Shown: positions 7,054 through 15,794 of the stretch, piece by piece
Numbering within the stretch: position 1 is the stretch's first letter
Layout of the letters: each line of letters begins with the position of its first letter
Source: Bin5 sp965208965
GTDB taxonomy: Bacteria; Chloroflexota; Anaerolineae; Caldilineales; Caldilineaceae
Direction: 5' to 3'
Length of the DNA: 64,000 bases
NCBI GenBank assembly: GCA_965208965.1
Contig: OZ242384.1
Span: 3,844,001 to 3,908,000 of the forward strand
Program-made: the position numbers and the translations under genes
The notes under the pieces: generated by a model
The model's database searches: none
What the model was told of the DNA's origin: nothing
What the model saw: only the letters and a program-made list of their open reading frames with translations

Positions 7054-8040
7054 ATGAACAGCGAACAGGAAATGACCTACATCGCCGCCATAACCGAAGC
7101 GCTGGACGTGGAGATGGCGCGCGACCCGGAGGTGATCATCTTCGGCGAGGACGTAGCCGGCCCTTTCGGCGGCGCCTTCAAAGTGACGAAACCGCTTACG
7201 GAGAAGTACCCTCCGGAGCGCATCTTCAATACGCCCATGTGCGAAAACGCTTTTATCAGCATGGGCACCGGCATGGCGCTGATGGGGATGCGGCCCGTCA
7301 TCGAGATGCAGTTCGCCGATTTCATCTCCAGCGGCTTCGACAGTATAGTCCAGTTCGCCGCCACCAACCACTACCGCTGGGGCGCGCCGGTGCCCTGGGT
7401 GATCCGGGCGCCGAGTGACGGCGGTCTGCGCTCCGGCCCGTTTCACAGTCAGAACCCGGAGGCGTGGTTCACGCACTCACCCGGTCTCAAAGTCGTGGCT
7501 CCGGGGACTCCTGCCGATGCCAAGGGCCTTCTGATCGCGGCGATTCGCGACAACAACCCGGTCATTTACATGGAGAGCAAGATCCTCTACCGGTCGGAGC
7601 GCGGACCCGTTCCGGAAGGCGAATACATCGTGCCCATCGGAGAGGCGCATACGGCACGGAAGGGTGACGACCTGTCGATTGTCACCTACGGCGCCCAAGT
7701 ACGGGAAGCGCAGGAGGCGGCCGTCCGGCTGGCGGAAGAAGGAATAGATGCTGAGATTCTTGATTTGCGCACGCTTAAGCCCCTGGACACCATAGCGATT
7801 CTTGACAGCGCCCGCAAGACCGGAAAGGTGCTGATCGTTCACAGCGCCACGGGCAATACCGGCGTAGGCGCGGAAGTGGCGGCGCTGATTGCCCAGGAGG
7901 CATTCGAGTGGCTTGACGCTCCGATTCAGCGGCTGACTGGCCTGGACGTACCTGTTCCCTTTAGCCCGACCCTGGAGGACGCTTACCGCCCCAGCGCAGA
8001 GAAGATCTACGCAATGGGAAAAGAACTGGCGGCGTACTGA
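7054..8040 (+). CDS. 2-oxoacid dehydrogenase E1 component, beta subunit
   Basis: A 328-residue thiamine-diphosphate enzyme subunit of the pyruvate/acetoin/branched-chain oxoacid dehydrogenase E1 family, of normal length. Blocks include VIIFGEDVAGPFGGAFKVTKPL near residue 28, FNTPMCENAFISMGTGMALMGMRPVIEMQFADF at 58-92, and HSQNPEAWFTHSPGLKVVAPGTPADAKGL at 130-160. The C-terminal transketolase domain carries LDLRTLKPLD and LIVHSATGNTGVGAEVAALI. It pairs with the alpha subunit to bind ThDP, yet no alpha subunit, E2 or E3 gene is within the window. Substrate cannot be told from this subunit alone. The ATG has a GAGG site ten bases upstream. The next gene begins one base after its stop. Confidence 0.9.
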   Translation: MNSEQEMTYIAAITEALDVEMARDPEVIIFGEDVAGPFGGAFKVTKPLTEKYPPERIFNTPMCENAFISMGTGMALMGMRPVIEMQFADFISSGFDSIVQFAATNHYRWGAPVPWVIRAPSDGGLRSGPFHSQNPEAWFTHSPGLKVVAPGTPADAKGLLIAAIRDNNPVIYMESKILYRSERGPVPEGEYIVPIGEAHTARKGDDLSIVTYGAQVREAQEAAVRLAEEGIDAEILDLRTLKPLDTIAILDSARKTGKVLIVHSATGNTGVGAEVAALIAQEAFEWLDAPIQRLTGLDVPVPFSPTLEDAYRPSAEKIYAMGKELAAY

Positions 8041-8041
8041 C

Positions 8042-8701
8042 ATGGCATATGGCAGTTTGAAGCTGGCAACGCTCTGCTATGTACAGCGGCCCGGTCAGAC
8101 CCTCATGCTGCACAGGGTCAAGCGGGCCAACGACTATCATGAGGGCAAGTGGAACGGTCTCGGAGGCAAGTTCGAGCCGGGCGAATCGCCCGAAGAGTGC
8201 GTGGTACGCGAGGTGCAGGAGGAAAGCGGGCTCGTTTGCATTGACCCGACCCTGCGCGGCCAGATTACATTTCCCAACTTCGATGGCGAGGCCGACTGGT
8301 ACGTTTGGCTTTTCCTCGCCCAGCACTGGACCGGGCAGCTACATGACTCCCTGGAAGGAAGGCTTGCCTGGGTCGACAATGACAGGCTGCTGGAACTGAA
8401 CCTGTGGCCGGGAGACCGGCTGTTCATTCCGTGGCTGTTTGAGGAGCGGTACTTCTCGGCGAAATTCCTTTACAAGGACGGCGACTTCCAGGGATATGAA
8501 GCCACCTTTTACAGCCCGGGCGGACGGATCGAGCATGAGAGTTACGAGCATCAAGCAGCCGTCGCTGAAGCAGGGTTCGTGCCGGTCTACGAGCCGGTCG
8601 ACGACACTTTCTGCTGGCTGTGCGGCGGCGGGGTGAGCAAACGCCACTGCAAGATCATCTGTACGCAGTGCGGATTCACCCGCGACTGCAGCGATCCTTA
8701 A
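8042..8701 (+). CDS. NUDIX hydrolase with C-terminal zinc-ribbon-like tail
   Basis: A 219-residue protein. Residues 42-64 are a complete NUDIX box (GKFEPGESPEECVVREVQEE followed by SGL), which coordinates Mg for pyrophosphate hydrolysis of nucleotides or related compounds. The region LMLHRVKRANDYHEGKWNGLGGK is like MutT/8-oxo-dGTP diphosphatases, so nucleotide sanitation is plausible. The last 30 residues form a second module with CWLCGGG, RHCKIICTQCG and DCSDP, a cysteine/histidine arrangement that fits a small zinc ribbon; I know this module mainly as a stand-alone tiny protein. The gene starts one base after the E1 beta stop, so the two are transcriptionally and probably translationally coupled. 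Confidence 0.88.
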   Translation: MAYGSLKLATLCYVQRPGQTLMLHRVKRANDYHEGKWNGLGGKFEPGESPEECVVREVQEESGLVCIDPTLRGQITFPNFDGEADWYVWLFLAQHWTGQLHDSLEGRLAWVDNDRLLELNLWPGDRLFIPWLFEERYFSAKFLYKDGDFQGYEATFYSPGGRIEHESYEHQAAVAEAGFVPVYEPVDDTFCWLCGGGVSKRHCKIICTQCGFTRDCSDP

Positions 8702-8791
8702 CGGGCAGCGGCCGAAACGCAGATTTCCCCCAGGCCCCTGTCACAGAATCGCTCCCATGGGCAGGCGTGCTGCCCTGAACCTGCTATCATT

Positions 8792-10819
8792 CTACTGCTG
8801 TGCCAGGGCTTTCTCTCCGGCGGCAAGCACTTCCAGAATGCGGTCAGTGTCGTAGACGCAGCCGCCCCACGTACCTCCACTCGCGGCCTGCAATGCCGCC
8901 CACAGGCGGGTATCGTTAGGGAGTCTCGGGTCGGCTGCCAAGTCGGGATGAAGAGAGCGGCCGGCCAGAATCTCCGACCCGGCTTCGCGTTGCGCCGCTG
9001 CATTCGACCCGTTTCCACCAGCACCGGTCCCATTGCTTCCTGGCGGACCCACGATGTCCAGGGCGCCCTGCAGGTTGACCGTGTCCACTTCGATTCGAAT
9101 CGTATCCCCTTCGCGAACCCGTCCGATCGCGCCGCCCGCCAGGGCCTCGGGGCCGATGTGGCCGATGCAGGCGCCGGTGCTTACGCCGGAGAAACGGGCA
9201 TCTGTGACGAGCGCTACTTGCTTGCCAAAGTCCAGATAGCGCAGGGCTGAAGTCAGCTGGTAGGTTTCCTCCATGCCGCTTCCCATGGGACCGCAACCGA
9301 TCAGAACGATTACGTCTCCCGCCTGGACCGACTTTTCATGGTCGCCTTTGATGGCGGCAATCGCCTCGCGTTCACTGATAAAGACCCTCGCCGGCCCCGT
9401 CTTGCGGTAGACGCCGTCGGCGTCGACGACGGATGGGTCGATTGCCGTGCTCTTGATCACGGATCCTTCCGGGGCCAAGTTGCCGGTGGGGAAGGTAACC
9501 GTACTGGTCAGGCCGCGCGCGGCCGCTGTTTTGGGGTCCATGATGACATCGTCCGGATCGACACCGTCGGCCGAGAAGAGGCGTTCCCGCAGGCGCTTGC
9601 GACGTTCGCTGCTCTGCCATTCGTCGAGCAGCTCACCAAGCGGGCGGCCATGTACGGTCAGGGCGTCCAGGTGCAGGAGGTCCAGTTCGCGCAGGTGGAG
9701 CATGACTTCAGGCACGCCGCCGGCGAGGAATGCCTGAATCGTGGGATGGCCCTTGGGGCCGTTGGGCAGGACGTCGACGAGACGGGGCACCTCCGCGTTT
9801 ACGCGCTGCCAGTCAGCGACAGAGGGGCGGGGCAGTCCGGCAGCGTGGGCGACCGCGGGGATGTGAAGCAGCAGGTTGGTGGATCCGCCAAAGGCTGCGT
9901 GAACGACCATTGCGTTGTGAAGAGCCTTTTCCGTGAGGATGTCGGCGCAGGCGATCTCATTTTCGTGTAGCGAAACCAAGGCAACCGCCGATCGATCGGC
10001 CGCATCCTTCCAGATCGGTTGTCCTGACGGCGCCAACGCCGCATGCATCAACGTGAGACCCAGCGCCTCCGCTACTACCTGTGAGGTCGCGGCCGTACCG
10101 AGGAACTGGCAGCCGCCGCCGGGCGAGGCGCAGGCCCGGCAACCCAGTTCGGCGGCCTCTTCGATGGTGATTTCGCCGTGAGAGAAGCGGGCGCCGATGG
10201 TCTGCACTTTGCCGGCATCTTCGCCATCACTGGGGGGAAGGGTCACGCCGCCGGGAACGAGTACAACCGGCAGTTCCCGCTGCGCCGCAAGCGCGAGCAT
10301 CATGGCAGGAAGGCCCTTGTCACACGTGGCCACGCCCATCACGCCTTTGCGCGTAGGCAGCGAACGGATCAGGCGGCGCAGGACGATGGCGGCGTCGTTG
10401 CGGTAAGGAAGCGAGTCCATCATTCCCGTCGTGCCTTGCGAGCGTCCGTCACAGGGGTCGGTGACGAAGCCGGCGAAGGGCACCATTCCCAACGCCTTGA
10501 GCCTTGCGGCCGCAGCTTCCATCAGCAGACCGACTTCCCAGTGGCCGGTGTGGTAACCCAGTGCGACAGGCGTGCCGTCGGGCGCGCGAATGCCGCCCTG
10601 TGTGCTGAGAATCAGGAATTCCGGGTTGCGCAGGCGGAGCGGGTTCCAGCCCATGCCGGCATCCTGCGTGAGGCCGAAGATGTCGCCGCTGGGCGCGTTG
10701 CGCAGGAACTCTTCGTCCAGGGGCAAGGAGCCGGTTGGGCCCTCGGCATTGGTCTGGACCTCGAAGAGGCTGCTGTCGTCGTTGTCTACCGGATTCAGGC
10801 TGGAAGTCTTGGCGGCCAT
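8792..10819 (-). CDS. Xylonate dehydratase, YjhG/YagF family (IlvD/Edd superfamily)
   Basis: A 675-residue enzyme. Its length and the N-terminal blocks PSGDIFGLTQDAGMGW and TDPCDGRSQGTTGMMDSLPY place it with the YjhG/YagF branch of the IlvD/Edd dehydratases rather than with IlvD itself. The three iron-sulfur cysteines are visible in TDPCDGR, ATCDKGLPA and SPGGGCQFLG. STAIDPSVVDADGVY and ARFSGVSTGACIGHIGPEALAGG are the C-terminal swivel-domain blocks. The reaction is D-xylonate to 2-keto-3-deoxyxylonate. A glycine/asparagine-rich spacer near residue 600 (PPGSNGTGAGGNGSNAAAQ) is an insertion relative to E. coli YjhG. Nearby lactonases would supply the sugar acid. A good AGGA site precedes the ATG. 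Confidence 0.9.
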   Translation of the reverse strand: MAAKTSSLNPVDNDDSSLFEVQTNAEGPTGSLPLDEEFLRNAPSGDIFGLTQDAGMGWNPLRLRNPEFLILSTQGGIRAPDGTPVALGYHTGHWEVGLLMEAAAARLKALGMVPFAGFVTDPCDGRSQGTTGMMDSLPYRNDAAIVLRRLIRSLPTRKGVMGVATCDKGLPAMMLALAAQRELPVVLVPGGVTLPPSDGEDAGKVQTIGARFSHGEITIEEAAELGCRACASPGGGCQFLGTAATSQVVAEALGLTLMHAALAPSGQPIWKDAADRSAVALVSLHENEIACADILTEKALHNAMVVHAAFGGSTNLLLHIPAVAHAAGLPRPSVADWQRVNAEVPRLVDVLPNGPKGHPTIQAFLAGGVPEVMLHLRELDLLHLDALTVHGRPLGELLDEWQSSERRKRLRERLFSADGVDPDDVIMDPKTAAARGLTSTVTFPTGNLAPEGSVIKSTAIDPSVVDADGVYRKTGPARVFISEREAIAAIKGDHEKSVQAGDVIVLIGCGPMGSGMEETYQLTSALRYLDFGKQVALVTDARFSGVSTGACIGHIGPEALAGGAIGRVREGDTIRIEVDTVNLQGALDIVGPPGSNGTGAGGNGSNAAAQREAGSEILAGRSLHPDLAADPRLPNDTRLWAALQAASGGTWGGCVYDTDRILEVLAAGEKALAQQ

Positions 10820-10956
10820 TGTCAGTTCCTTTGCGAAAAATTAGCTTTTCTCTGTCTTCATTTCCGTGGTCTTCCGCTTGCCCTTTATAGCACGGGCGAG
10901 TAAGATGGACAACCATCGTTCGGCCCGTTTTCTTGTAGTCACCCGGAGTATAACCG

Positions 10957-11691
10957 ATGAAAGGCGCGCAGACACAGGATGCTTTCGGCCTCTTGTTGGC
11001 ACACCATTTCGCGGGTGAGTCCTGCAACGAGTTCATTGAGCGCGATGACGGTTATCTGGTCGCAACAGACAATCTGGCAGCATACTTCGCGTCGTATTCG
11101 GAGTGGCCTCCCCGCTTTCAACAGGCGATGGATTTCGTGCGCGGGCGAGTGCTGGACGTGGGCGTAGGCACCGGCCGTTTTGCGCTCTACCTGCAGGGGC
11201 TGGGGCACGAGGTAGTCGGTATAGACGTGTCGCCCGGCGCACTTGAAATCTGCCGCAAGCGGGGCGTGGAGAACGTGCACAGGCTGCCGTTTCACAAGAT
11301 TGACGCCTCACTGGGTACATTCGACACGGTCCTGATGATGGGCAACAACTTCGGACTGTTTGCCAACCCAGGTCGGGCGAAGTGGATGCTGCGCCGCCTC
11401 AAAAACCTCACTAGCGGGAATGCCCGCATCGTGGCCGAGTCGCTCGACATCTATGGCACAGACAAGCCGGAGCATCTCAAATACCATGCTCGAAACCGCG
11501 ACAGGGGGCGGATGGCCGGCGAGATCCGCCTACGCGTCCGCCACCGCGAGCTGATCGGCGACTGGTTCGACTACCTTATGGTCTCACAGTCAGAGATGCA
11601 GGAGATCGTGGAGGGAACCGGGTGGCGCGTCGCAGAGTTCATCGGGGGCGCAGGCGGGCAATATGTGGGTGTAATCGAAAAGAAGGGTTGA
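10957..11691 (+). CDS. Class I SAM-dependent methyltransferase
   Basis: A 244-residue protein with the AdoMet motif I VLDVGVGTGRFALYLQ at about residue 66 and the following GHEVVGIDVSPGALEICRKRG, then FDTVLMMGNNFGLF as motif IV. The N-terminal 60 residues (HHFAGESCNEFIERDDGYL) form a cap. Substrate is unknown; the MMGNNFGLF pattern is common in small-molecule methyltransferases. It starts from an ATG with a CGGAG site and is divergent from the dehydratase, with about 137 bases between their starts. The epimerase-like gene follows 53 bases downstream and may be in the same transcript. Confidence 0.85.
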   Translation: MKGAQTQDAFGLLLAHHFAGESCNEFIERDDGYLVATDNLAAYFASYSEWPPRFQQAMDFVRGRVLDVGVGTGRFALYLQGLGHEVVGIDVSPGALEICRKRGVENVHRLPFHKIDASLGTFDTVLMMGNNFGLFANPGRAKWMLRRLKNLTSGNARIVAESLDIYGTDKPEHLKYHARNRDRGRMAGEIRLRVRHRELIGDWFDYLMVSQSEMQEIVEGTGWRVAEFIGGAGGQYVGVIEKKG

Positions 11692-11744
11692 ACAGGCGGT
11701 GCGCAACAACCGCCTGCAATTTCCATTTCACACGGGGCTTCAAA

Positions 11745-12482
11745 ATGACTCGCAAACTACTCCTCACCGGCGCGGCCGGCAGGATCGGCAGCTTCTTCCA
11801 CAACAGTTACGCCGACACATATGAATTTGTCCTCACGGACATCGTAGAGCCTGCGGATACCAGGGGCGCCCCGTTCACAAAACTGGACTTGAGCGACTTC
11901 GACGCAGTTCGTCCACTGTTTGACGGCGTCGATACTGTCGTTCACCTTGGCGCCGACCCGAACATGGAGGCCCCGTGGGAGAGCCTGCTGCCCAATAACG
12001 TAATCGCCACTTACAATGTGTTTGAAGCGGCCCGGCTGGCCGAATGCCGGCGGGTGGTCTACGCCAGCAGCATCAACGCGGTACTGGGCTATCCGCGAGA
12101 TCAGCAGGTACATACCAGCCAGCCGGTCTACCCCATCAACCTGTATGGCGCGACGAAATGCTGGGGCGAGGCGCTCGCCCGATACTACTCGGCCGCACAC
12201 GGCCTTTCGTCACTCTGCCTTCGTTTTGGCGCGGTCCAGCCCCGCGACTCCGAATGGATCCATTGGGATCACGAGTACGTCGAGATCATTCAGACGATGG
12301 AGGACAATGCAAGTCTGATCGCGGCTGCGGTTGAGGCGGGCGAGGAGGTCATGTTTGGCAACTTCCACGGCATTTCAGACAACCGCTACAAGCGGCTGGA
12401 CATGACCGACACAAATGCGATCCTCAACTACACGCCGCAGGATGATGCCTTCGAGATGGCCCGCCGCCGCGGAAATCTGTAG
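11745..12482 (+). CDS. NAD-dependent epimerase/dehydrogenase, uronate-dehydrogenase-like
   Basis: A 245-residue extended SDR protein. LLLTGAAGRIGSFF at residues 5-18 is the nucleotide-binding glycine motif, VVYASSIN holds the active-site Ser, and YGATKCWGEALA holds the Tyr-x-x-x-Lys pair. The short length and the HLGADPNMEAPWESLLPNNVIATYNVFEAAR block are as in uronate dehydrogenases, which oxidise uronic acids to aldaric lactones. The substrate lactone could then go to the SMP-30 lactonase downstream. The longer frame begins at 11622, inside the upstream methyltransferase, but the ATG at 11745 starts directly at the Rossmann strand. Confidence 0.8.
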   Translation: MTRKLLLTGAAGRIGSFFHNSYADTYEFVLTDIVEPADTRGAPFTKLDLSDFDAVRPLFDGVDTVVHLGADPNMEAPWESLLPNNVIATYNVFEAARLAECRRVVYASSINAVLGYPRDQQVHTSQPVYPINLYGATKCWGEALARYYSAAHGLSSLCLRFGAVQPRDSEWIHWDHEYVEIIQTMEDNASLIAAAVEAGEEVMFGNFHGISDNRYKRLDMTDTNAILNYTPQDDAFEMARRRGNL

Positions 12483-12515
12483 CCCCGCCGTGCGCAGCTT
12501 GCCACTGCCCGGCGC

Positions 12516-12737
12516 TCAGCCCAGGGCCTTCAGATCCTCGTCAATGGCCTGCAGCTTCTCCTGGGAAAGGCCTGCCTCGGCCGCCTCCGGGTAGTAGGAA
12601 ATCTGCTGTAGGGTCATGTGCATGGCCATGGGCAGGTCAGGATGGGAAGAGGCGCCGGGCATATGCCTCTCCAGCACGGCCTTTGCGCGCTCGTCACTGA
12701 GTACATCCTGCAACGTCGAGTGGATGCTGTAAGACAT
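12516..12737 (-). CDS. Small helical protein of unknown function following a lactonase
   Basis: A 73-residue protein with the pattern TLQDVLSDERAKAVLERHMPG, then MTLQQISYYPEAAEAGLSQEKLQAIDEDL. I have seen this short helical module both alone and at the C-terminus of larger carbohydrate-related enzymes, but I know of no assigned role. AAGGAG lies eight bases before the ATG. It follows the SMP-30 lactonase by about 30 bases on the same strand, so they are probably one operon and it may be an accessory to it. Confidence 0.7.
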   Translation of the reverse strand: MSYSIHSTLQDVLSDERAKAVLERHMPGASSHPDLPMAMHMTLQQISYYPEAAEAGLSQEKLQAIDEDLKALG

Positions 12738-12769
12738 CAAGGAATCTCCTTCACTTAGTTGTTCTGAAA

Positions 12770-13750
12770 TCAGGGATGCTGTGCGCCGGCCGTTTCAACG
12801 TAGACCGCGTAGAGCGACTGGCTGCCCGCCATAAACAGCCTGTTCTTTTCCGCCCCTCCAAAACAGAGATTTGCGCAGATTTCGGGCAGGTGGATCTGGC
12901 CGATGAGGGTTCCGTCCGGCGCGTAGCAGTGGGTGCCGTCAAAGCCGGGGCCGGCCCACCCGGCCGCGGCCCACAGGTTGCCGTCCACATCGCAACGGAT
13001 TCCGTCGGCCATGCCGGGGTTCATGTCGACAAAGACGCGGCCATTCTCGAGGCGGTTGTTGGCGGTTACGTCGAAGACACGGATGTGTGAGGGGCCGTCC
13101 GGGTCGTGGGACCGTCCCGTATCGACGATATACAGGAGGTCTTCGCCGGGCGAAAAGCAGAGCCCGTTGGGGCGCAGAAAGTCGTCGGCAACAATCGTTG
13201 CGCCGCCCGATTCCGGGTCGAGGCGATAGACCCGGTTGGGCAGTTCGGCCTCCGCGACTTTGCCTTCATAGTTGAGCATAATCCCGTAACCGGGGTCCGT
13301 GAACCAGACGCTGCCGTCTGAGTGGACCACCACGTCGTTGGGCGAGTTGAGGCGCTTGCCTTCGAAACTGTCCATCAGGACGGTTATCGATCCGTCATGC
13401 TCCGTCCGGGAAACCCGCCGGCCGGTATGCTCGCAGGAAACGAGCCTGCCCTGCCGGTCGCGCGTATTGCCGTTGCTATGGTGGGCAGGGCTGCGATAGA
13501 CGCTGACCTCCTGGGTCTCCTCGTTCCAACGCAGCATCCGGTTGTTGGGAATGTCGCTCCAGATCAGACAGCGGGCGTCCCCGAACCAGACAGGGCCTTC
13601 GGCCCAGCGGCATCCGGTGAAGAGACGCTCGACGACAGCGTTGCCGATCCTGTACTTGCTGAAGCGATCGTCAAGAACCTCGACGGCGGGGTCCGGGTAA
13701 CGAACGACTTCCCCGCTCCAGTCCCGTTCTGCCAGTGACGGCGTGGACAT
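12770..13750 (-). CDS. SMP-30/gluconolactonase-family lactonase (copy B)
   Basis: A 326-residue propeller lactonase, a paralogue of the protein at 1626-2513. Metal-ligand blocks are ACRWAEGPVW-type TGCRWAEGPVWFGD (Glu), LNSPNDVVVHSDG (Asn), RPNGLCFSPGEDLLY (Asn) and MADGIRCDVDGNLW (Asp). It is longer at the N-terminus than copy A by about 30 residues. It probably hydrolyses a sugar-acid lactone; xylono-, glucono- or aldarolactone are all compatible. GAGAAT and AAGGAG-like sequence precede the ATG. The following small gene at 12516 is in the same direction. Together with the uronate-dehydrogenase-like enzyme and YjhG-type dehydratase it makes a coherent sugar-acid block. Confidence 0.87.
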   Translation of the reverse strand: MSTPSLAERDWSGEVVRYPDPAVEVLDDRFSKYRIGNAVVERLFTGCRWAEGPVWFGDARCLIWSDIPNNRMLRWNEETQEVSVYRSPAHHSNGNTRDRQGRLVSCEHTGRRVSRTEHDGSITVLMDSFEGKRLNSPNDVVVHSDGSVWFTDPGYGIMLNYEGKVAEAELPNRVYRLDPESGGATIVADDFLRPNGLCFSPGEDLLYIVDTGRSHDPDGPSHIRVFDVTANNRLENGRVFVDMNPGMADGIRCDVDGNLWAAAGWAGPGFDGTHCYAPDGTLIGQIHLPEICANLCFGGAEKNRLFMAGSQSLYAVYVETAGAQHP

Positions 13751-13853
13751 GACAGATTCTCCTTAGTAATGAACGGTGAATATGGATTCTTCTTTCTTTG
13801 GACATTATCGCAGACCAGACGCTTCACTGCACAGATTCACGGGGTGAGAAAAC

Positions 13854-15794
13854 TCACAACGGCCATAAAAGCGGAATCAACGCGGTTGCCAGCGCCCACA
13901 TGATGATTGTCAGGGGGATCCCGATCCGCAGATAGTCTCCGAAGGTGTATCCGCCGGCGCCCCTGACGATGGCGTTGGTCTGGTAGCCCATCGGCGTCAT
14001 GAAGCTGGCCGATGCGCCGAATGCGATCGTCATCAGCAGGGGCTGGGGATTCACTTGCAAGGTGGCGGCCATGGAGAGGGCGATCGGTGTGAGAAGGACG
14101 GCAACCGCATTGTTGCTTATCAGTTGTGTCAGCAGGCTGGTGAAGAGATAGAAGAGAGAGAGCATGACGACCGGGCTGACCTGGCCGGAGACCGAGATCA
14201 GTTGATCTACGAGCAGCTGAGCGAGCCCGGTCTTCTGCATCGCGGTGCCCAACGGAATTGTTCCCGCGAGCAGCAACAGCGTTGACCCGTCGAGCGACGA
14301 CATCGCCTCGTCTGTGCGCAGACAGCGTGTCGCGACCATCAGAGCAGCCCCGCCCAGCGCCAGAAGGACGATTGGAATCTCGGTCAGGCTGGCCAGCAGA
14401 ATCACTGCCCCCATGATGATGAGAGCGAGACGGTTCTTCGCGCGTCGGGCAATCGCCGATTCCACGCCCTCCACAAGAAGCAGCTTGAACTGCTCGCTCA
14501 CTGCGTGCAGGCCGGACCTTGCCCCCTGCAGTAGCAGGACATCCCCGCTATTGAGGCGTGCGTGTCGCGGGCCGACCCGGCGTTGCCCGCCTCTGTGCTG
14601 CAGGCCCAGCACATGAACCTGGTGACTTTCCTCAAACTCCAACTGCGCCAGCTGGCGGCCGACGGCCACCGAGTCCGGCAGAATGACCGCTTCGACGATG
14701 AGGGTCGAAGGCAGCGCGCCCGCCGACCTGTCGGAAGGGGGCGGCGCAAACTGTCCCGGCTCCGGCACAGAGGCCGAGTAGGTTTCGATAAAGCGAGAAA
14801 TCACCGGCGGCGCTCCGCAAATGACCAGCACGTCGCCCTCCTGTATTCGAAGCAGCTCCGCCTCCTCCGGCTCGAAACGTCTGACCAGACCAAAGCGCGA
14901 CGGTCGGGGCCGCCGGGCGCGGTGGGGTCTACCATCGCGCAGCAGTTCGAGCAGTTCGATCCGTTCATGCGCTGAATCGCCGTTGTCGTGAAGCGCCCCG
15001 CGCAGGTGTGTCAGGCGCCGGTGGTGCCGCTCCGACCTGCGCCGGGAGAATCGGGCGCCGGCTGCCTCACTGAACAGTTCGCCAACATTCTGGCCCAGCA
15101 AGGGGCTTGCTTTCTCGACGATCAGTTCGGCGACGAACGGCGTGCTCAGGTGGCGGCCTTCGCCCAGGCTGCCCGCCGGTGATCTGTCCGGCAGAAGCTT
15201 CTGACTCGTGAGAACGACGAAGATACCACCGGCAACCGTGAAGATAAGGCCGAGAGGCGTGAAGGTCAACAGGCTGAAACCGGGTCCTCCCGCGGCCCTG
15301 TAAAGATCATCAACCAGGATGTTGGTGCTGGTGCCCAGCAGCGTGATGGTGCCGCCCAACACGGCGAAGTAACTGAGAGGGATGAGCAGTTTTGACGGCT
15401 GGATGCGGAAGCGCTGGCTGAGAGAAAGGACCACCGGCGCCATCATAACGACGACAGGCGTGTTATTCATAATTGCGCTGGCCAGAGGAATGACGCCGCC
15501 CAACAGGATCAGCAGCCGGCGGGGGCTGCCGCCGGAGAAGCGCGCCAGGCCGATCGTCACGATTTCGAGGGCGCCGGTGCGAAGCAGGCCTCCACTGATT
15601 ACGAACATTGCGGCCACAGTAATAGTGGCCGTGCTGGCGAACCCGGAAAGCGCCTCGCCAGTACTCAGAATTCCGGTCAGGGCAAGAGCCGCAATTGCCA
15701 GTGCCGAGGTTGTCTCTGTTGCCAACCAGTCAGTCAGGTAGAGATAGGTCGCCGCCACAAGGATGACGACAAGCAGGATCATTTCAGCAGTCAT
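13854..15794 (-). CDS. SLC13-type anion transporter with central TrkA-C (RCK_C) domains
   Basis: A 646-residue membrane protein of the sodium-sulfate/dicarboxylate (ArsB/NhaD-like) superfamily. Two sets of membrane helices flank a soluble centre at about residues 205-400. SAIMNNTPVVVMMAPVV and LGTSTNILVDDL in the first half, and LISNNAVAVLLTPIAL in the second, are the paired SNT/NNT re-entrant motifs that bind the anion. The centre has TrkA-C-like strands (EEAELLRIQEGDVLVICGAP, and LNSGDVLLLQGAR). The first of these carries an arginine-rich stretch (ARFSRRRSERHHRRL) unusual for the family. Substrate (sulfate, dicarboxylate or another anion) is not decided by sequence. Confidence 0.85.
   Translation of the reverse strand: MTAEMILLVVILVAATYLYLTDWLATETTSALAIAALALTGILSTGEALSGFASTATITVAAMFVISGGLLRTGALEIVTIGLARFSGGSPRRLLILLGGVIPLASAIMNNTPVVVMMAPVVLSLSQRFRIQPSKLLIPLSYFAVLGGTITLLGTSTNILVDDLYRAAGGPGFSLLTFTPLGLIFTVAGGIFVVLTSQKLLPDRSPAGSLGEGRHLSTPFVAELIVEKASPLLGQNVGELFSEAAGARFSRRRSERHHRRLTHLRGALHDNGDSAHERIELLELLRDGRPHRARRPRPSRFGLVRRFEPEEAELLRIQEGDVLVICGAPPVISRFIETYSASVPEPGQFAPPPSDRSAGALPSTLIVEAVILPDSVAVGRQLAQLEFEESHQVHVLGLQHRGGQRRVGPRHARLNSGDVLLLQGARSGLHAVSEQFKLLLVEGVESAIARRAKNRLALIIMGAVILLASLTEIPIVLLALGGAALMVATRCLRTDEAMSSLDGSTLLLLAGTIPLGTAMQKTGLAQLLVDQLISVSGQVSPVVMLSLFYLFTSLLTQLISNNAVAVLLTPIALSMAATLQVNPQPLLMTIAFGASASFMTPMGYQTNAIVRGAGGYTFGDYLRIGIPLTIIMWALATALIPLLWPL

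Noticed and set aside
9338..10903. Plus-strand frames of over 200 codons
   Set aside because: Opposite the xylonate dehydratase gene, whose protein matches its family from end to end.
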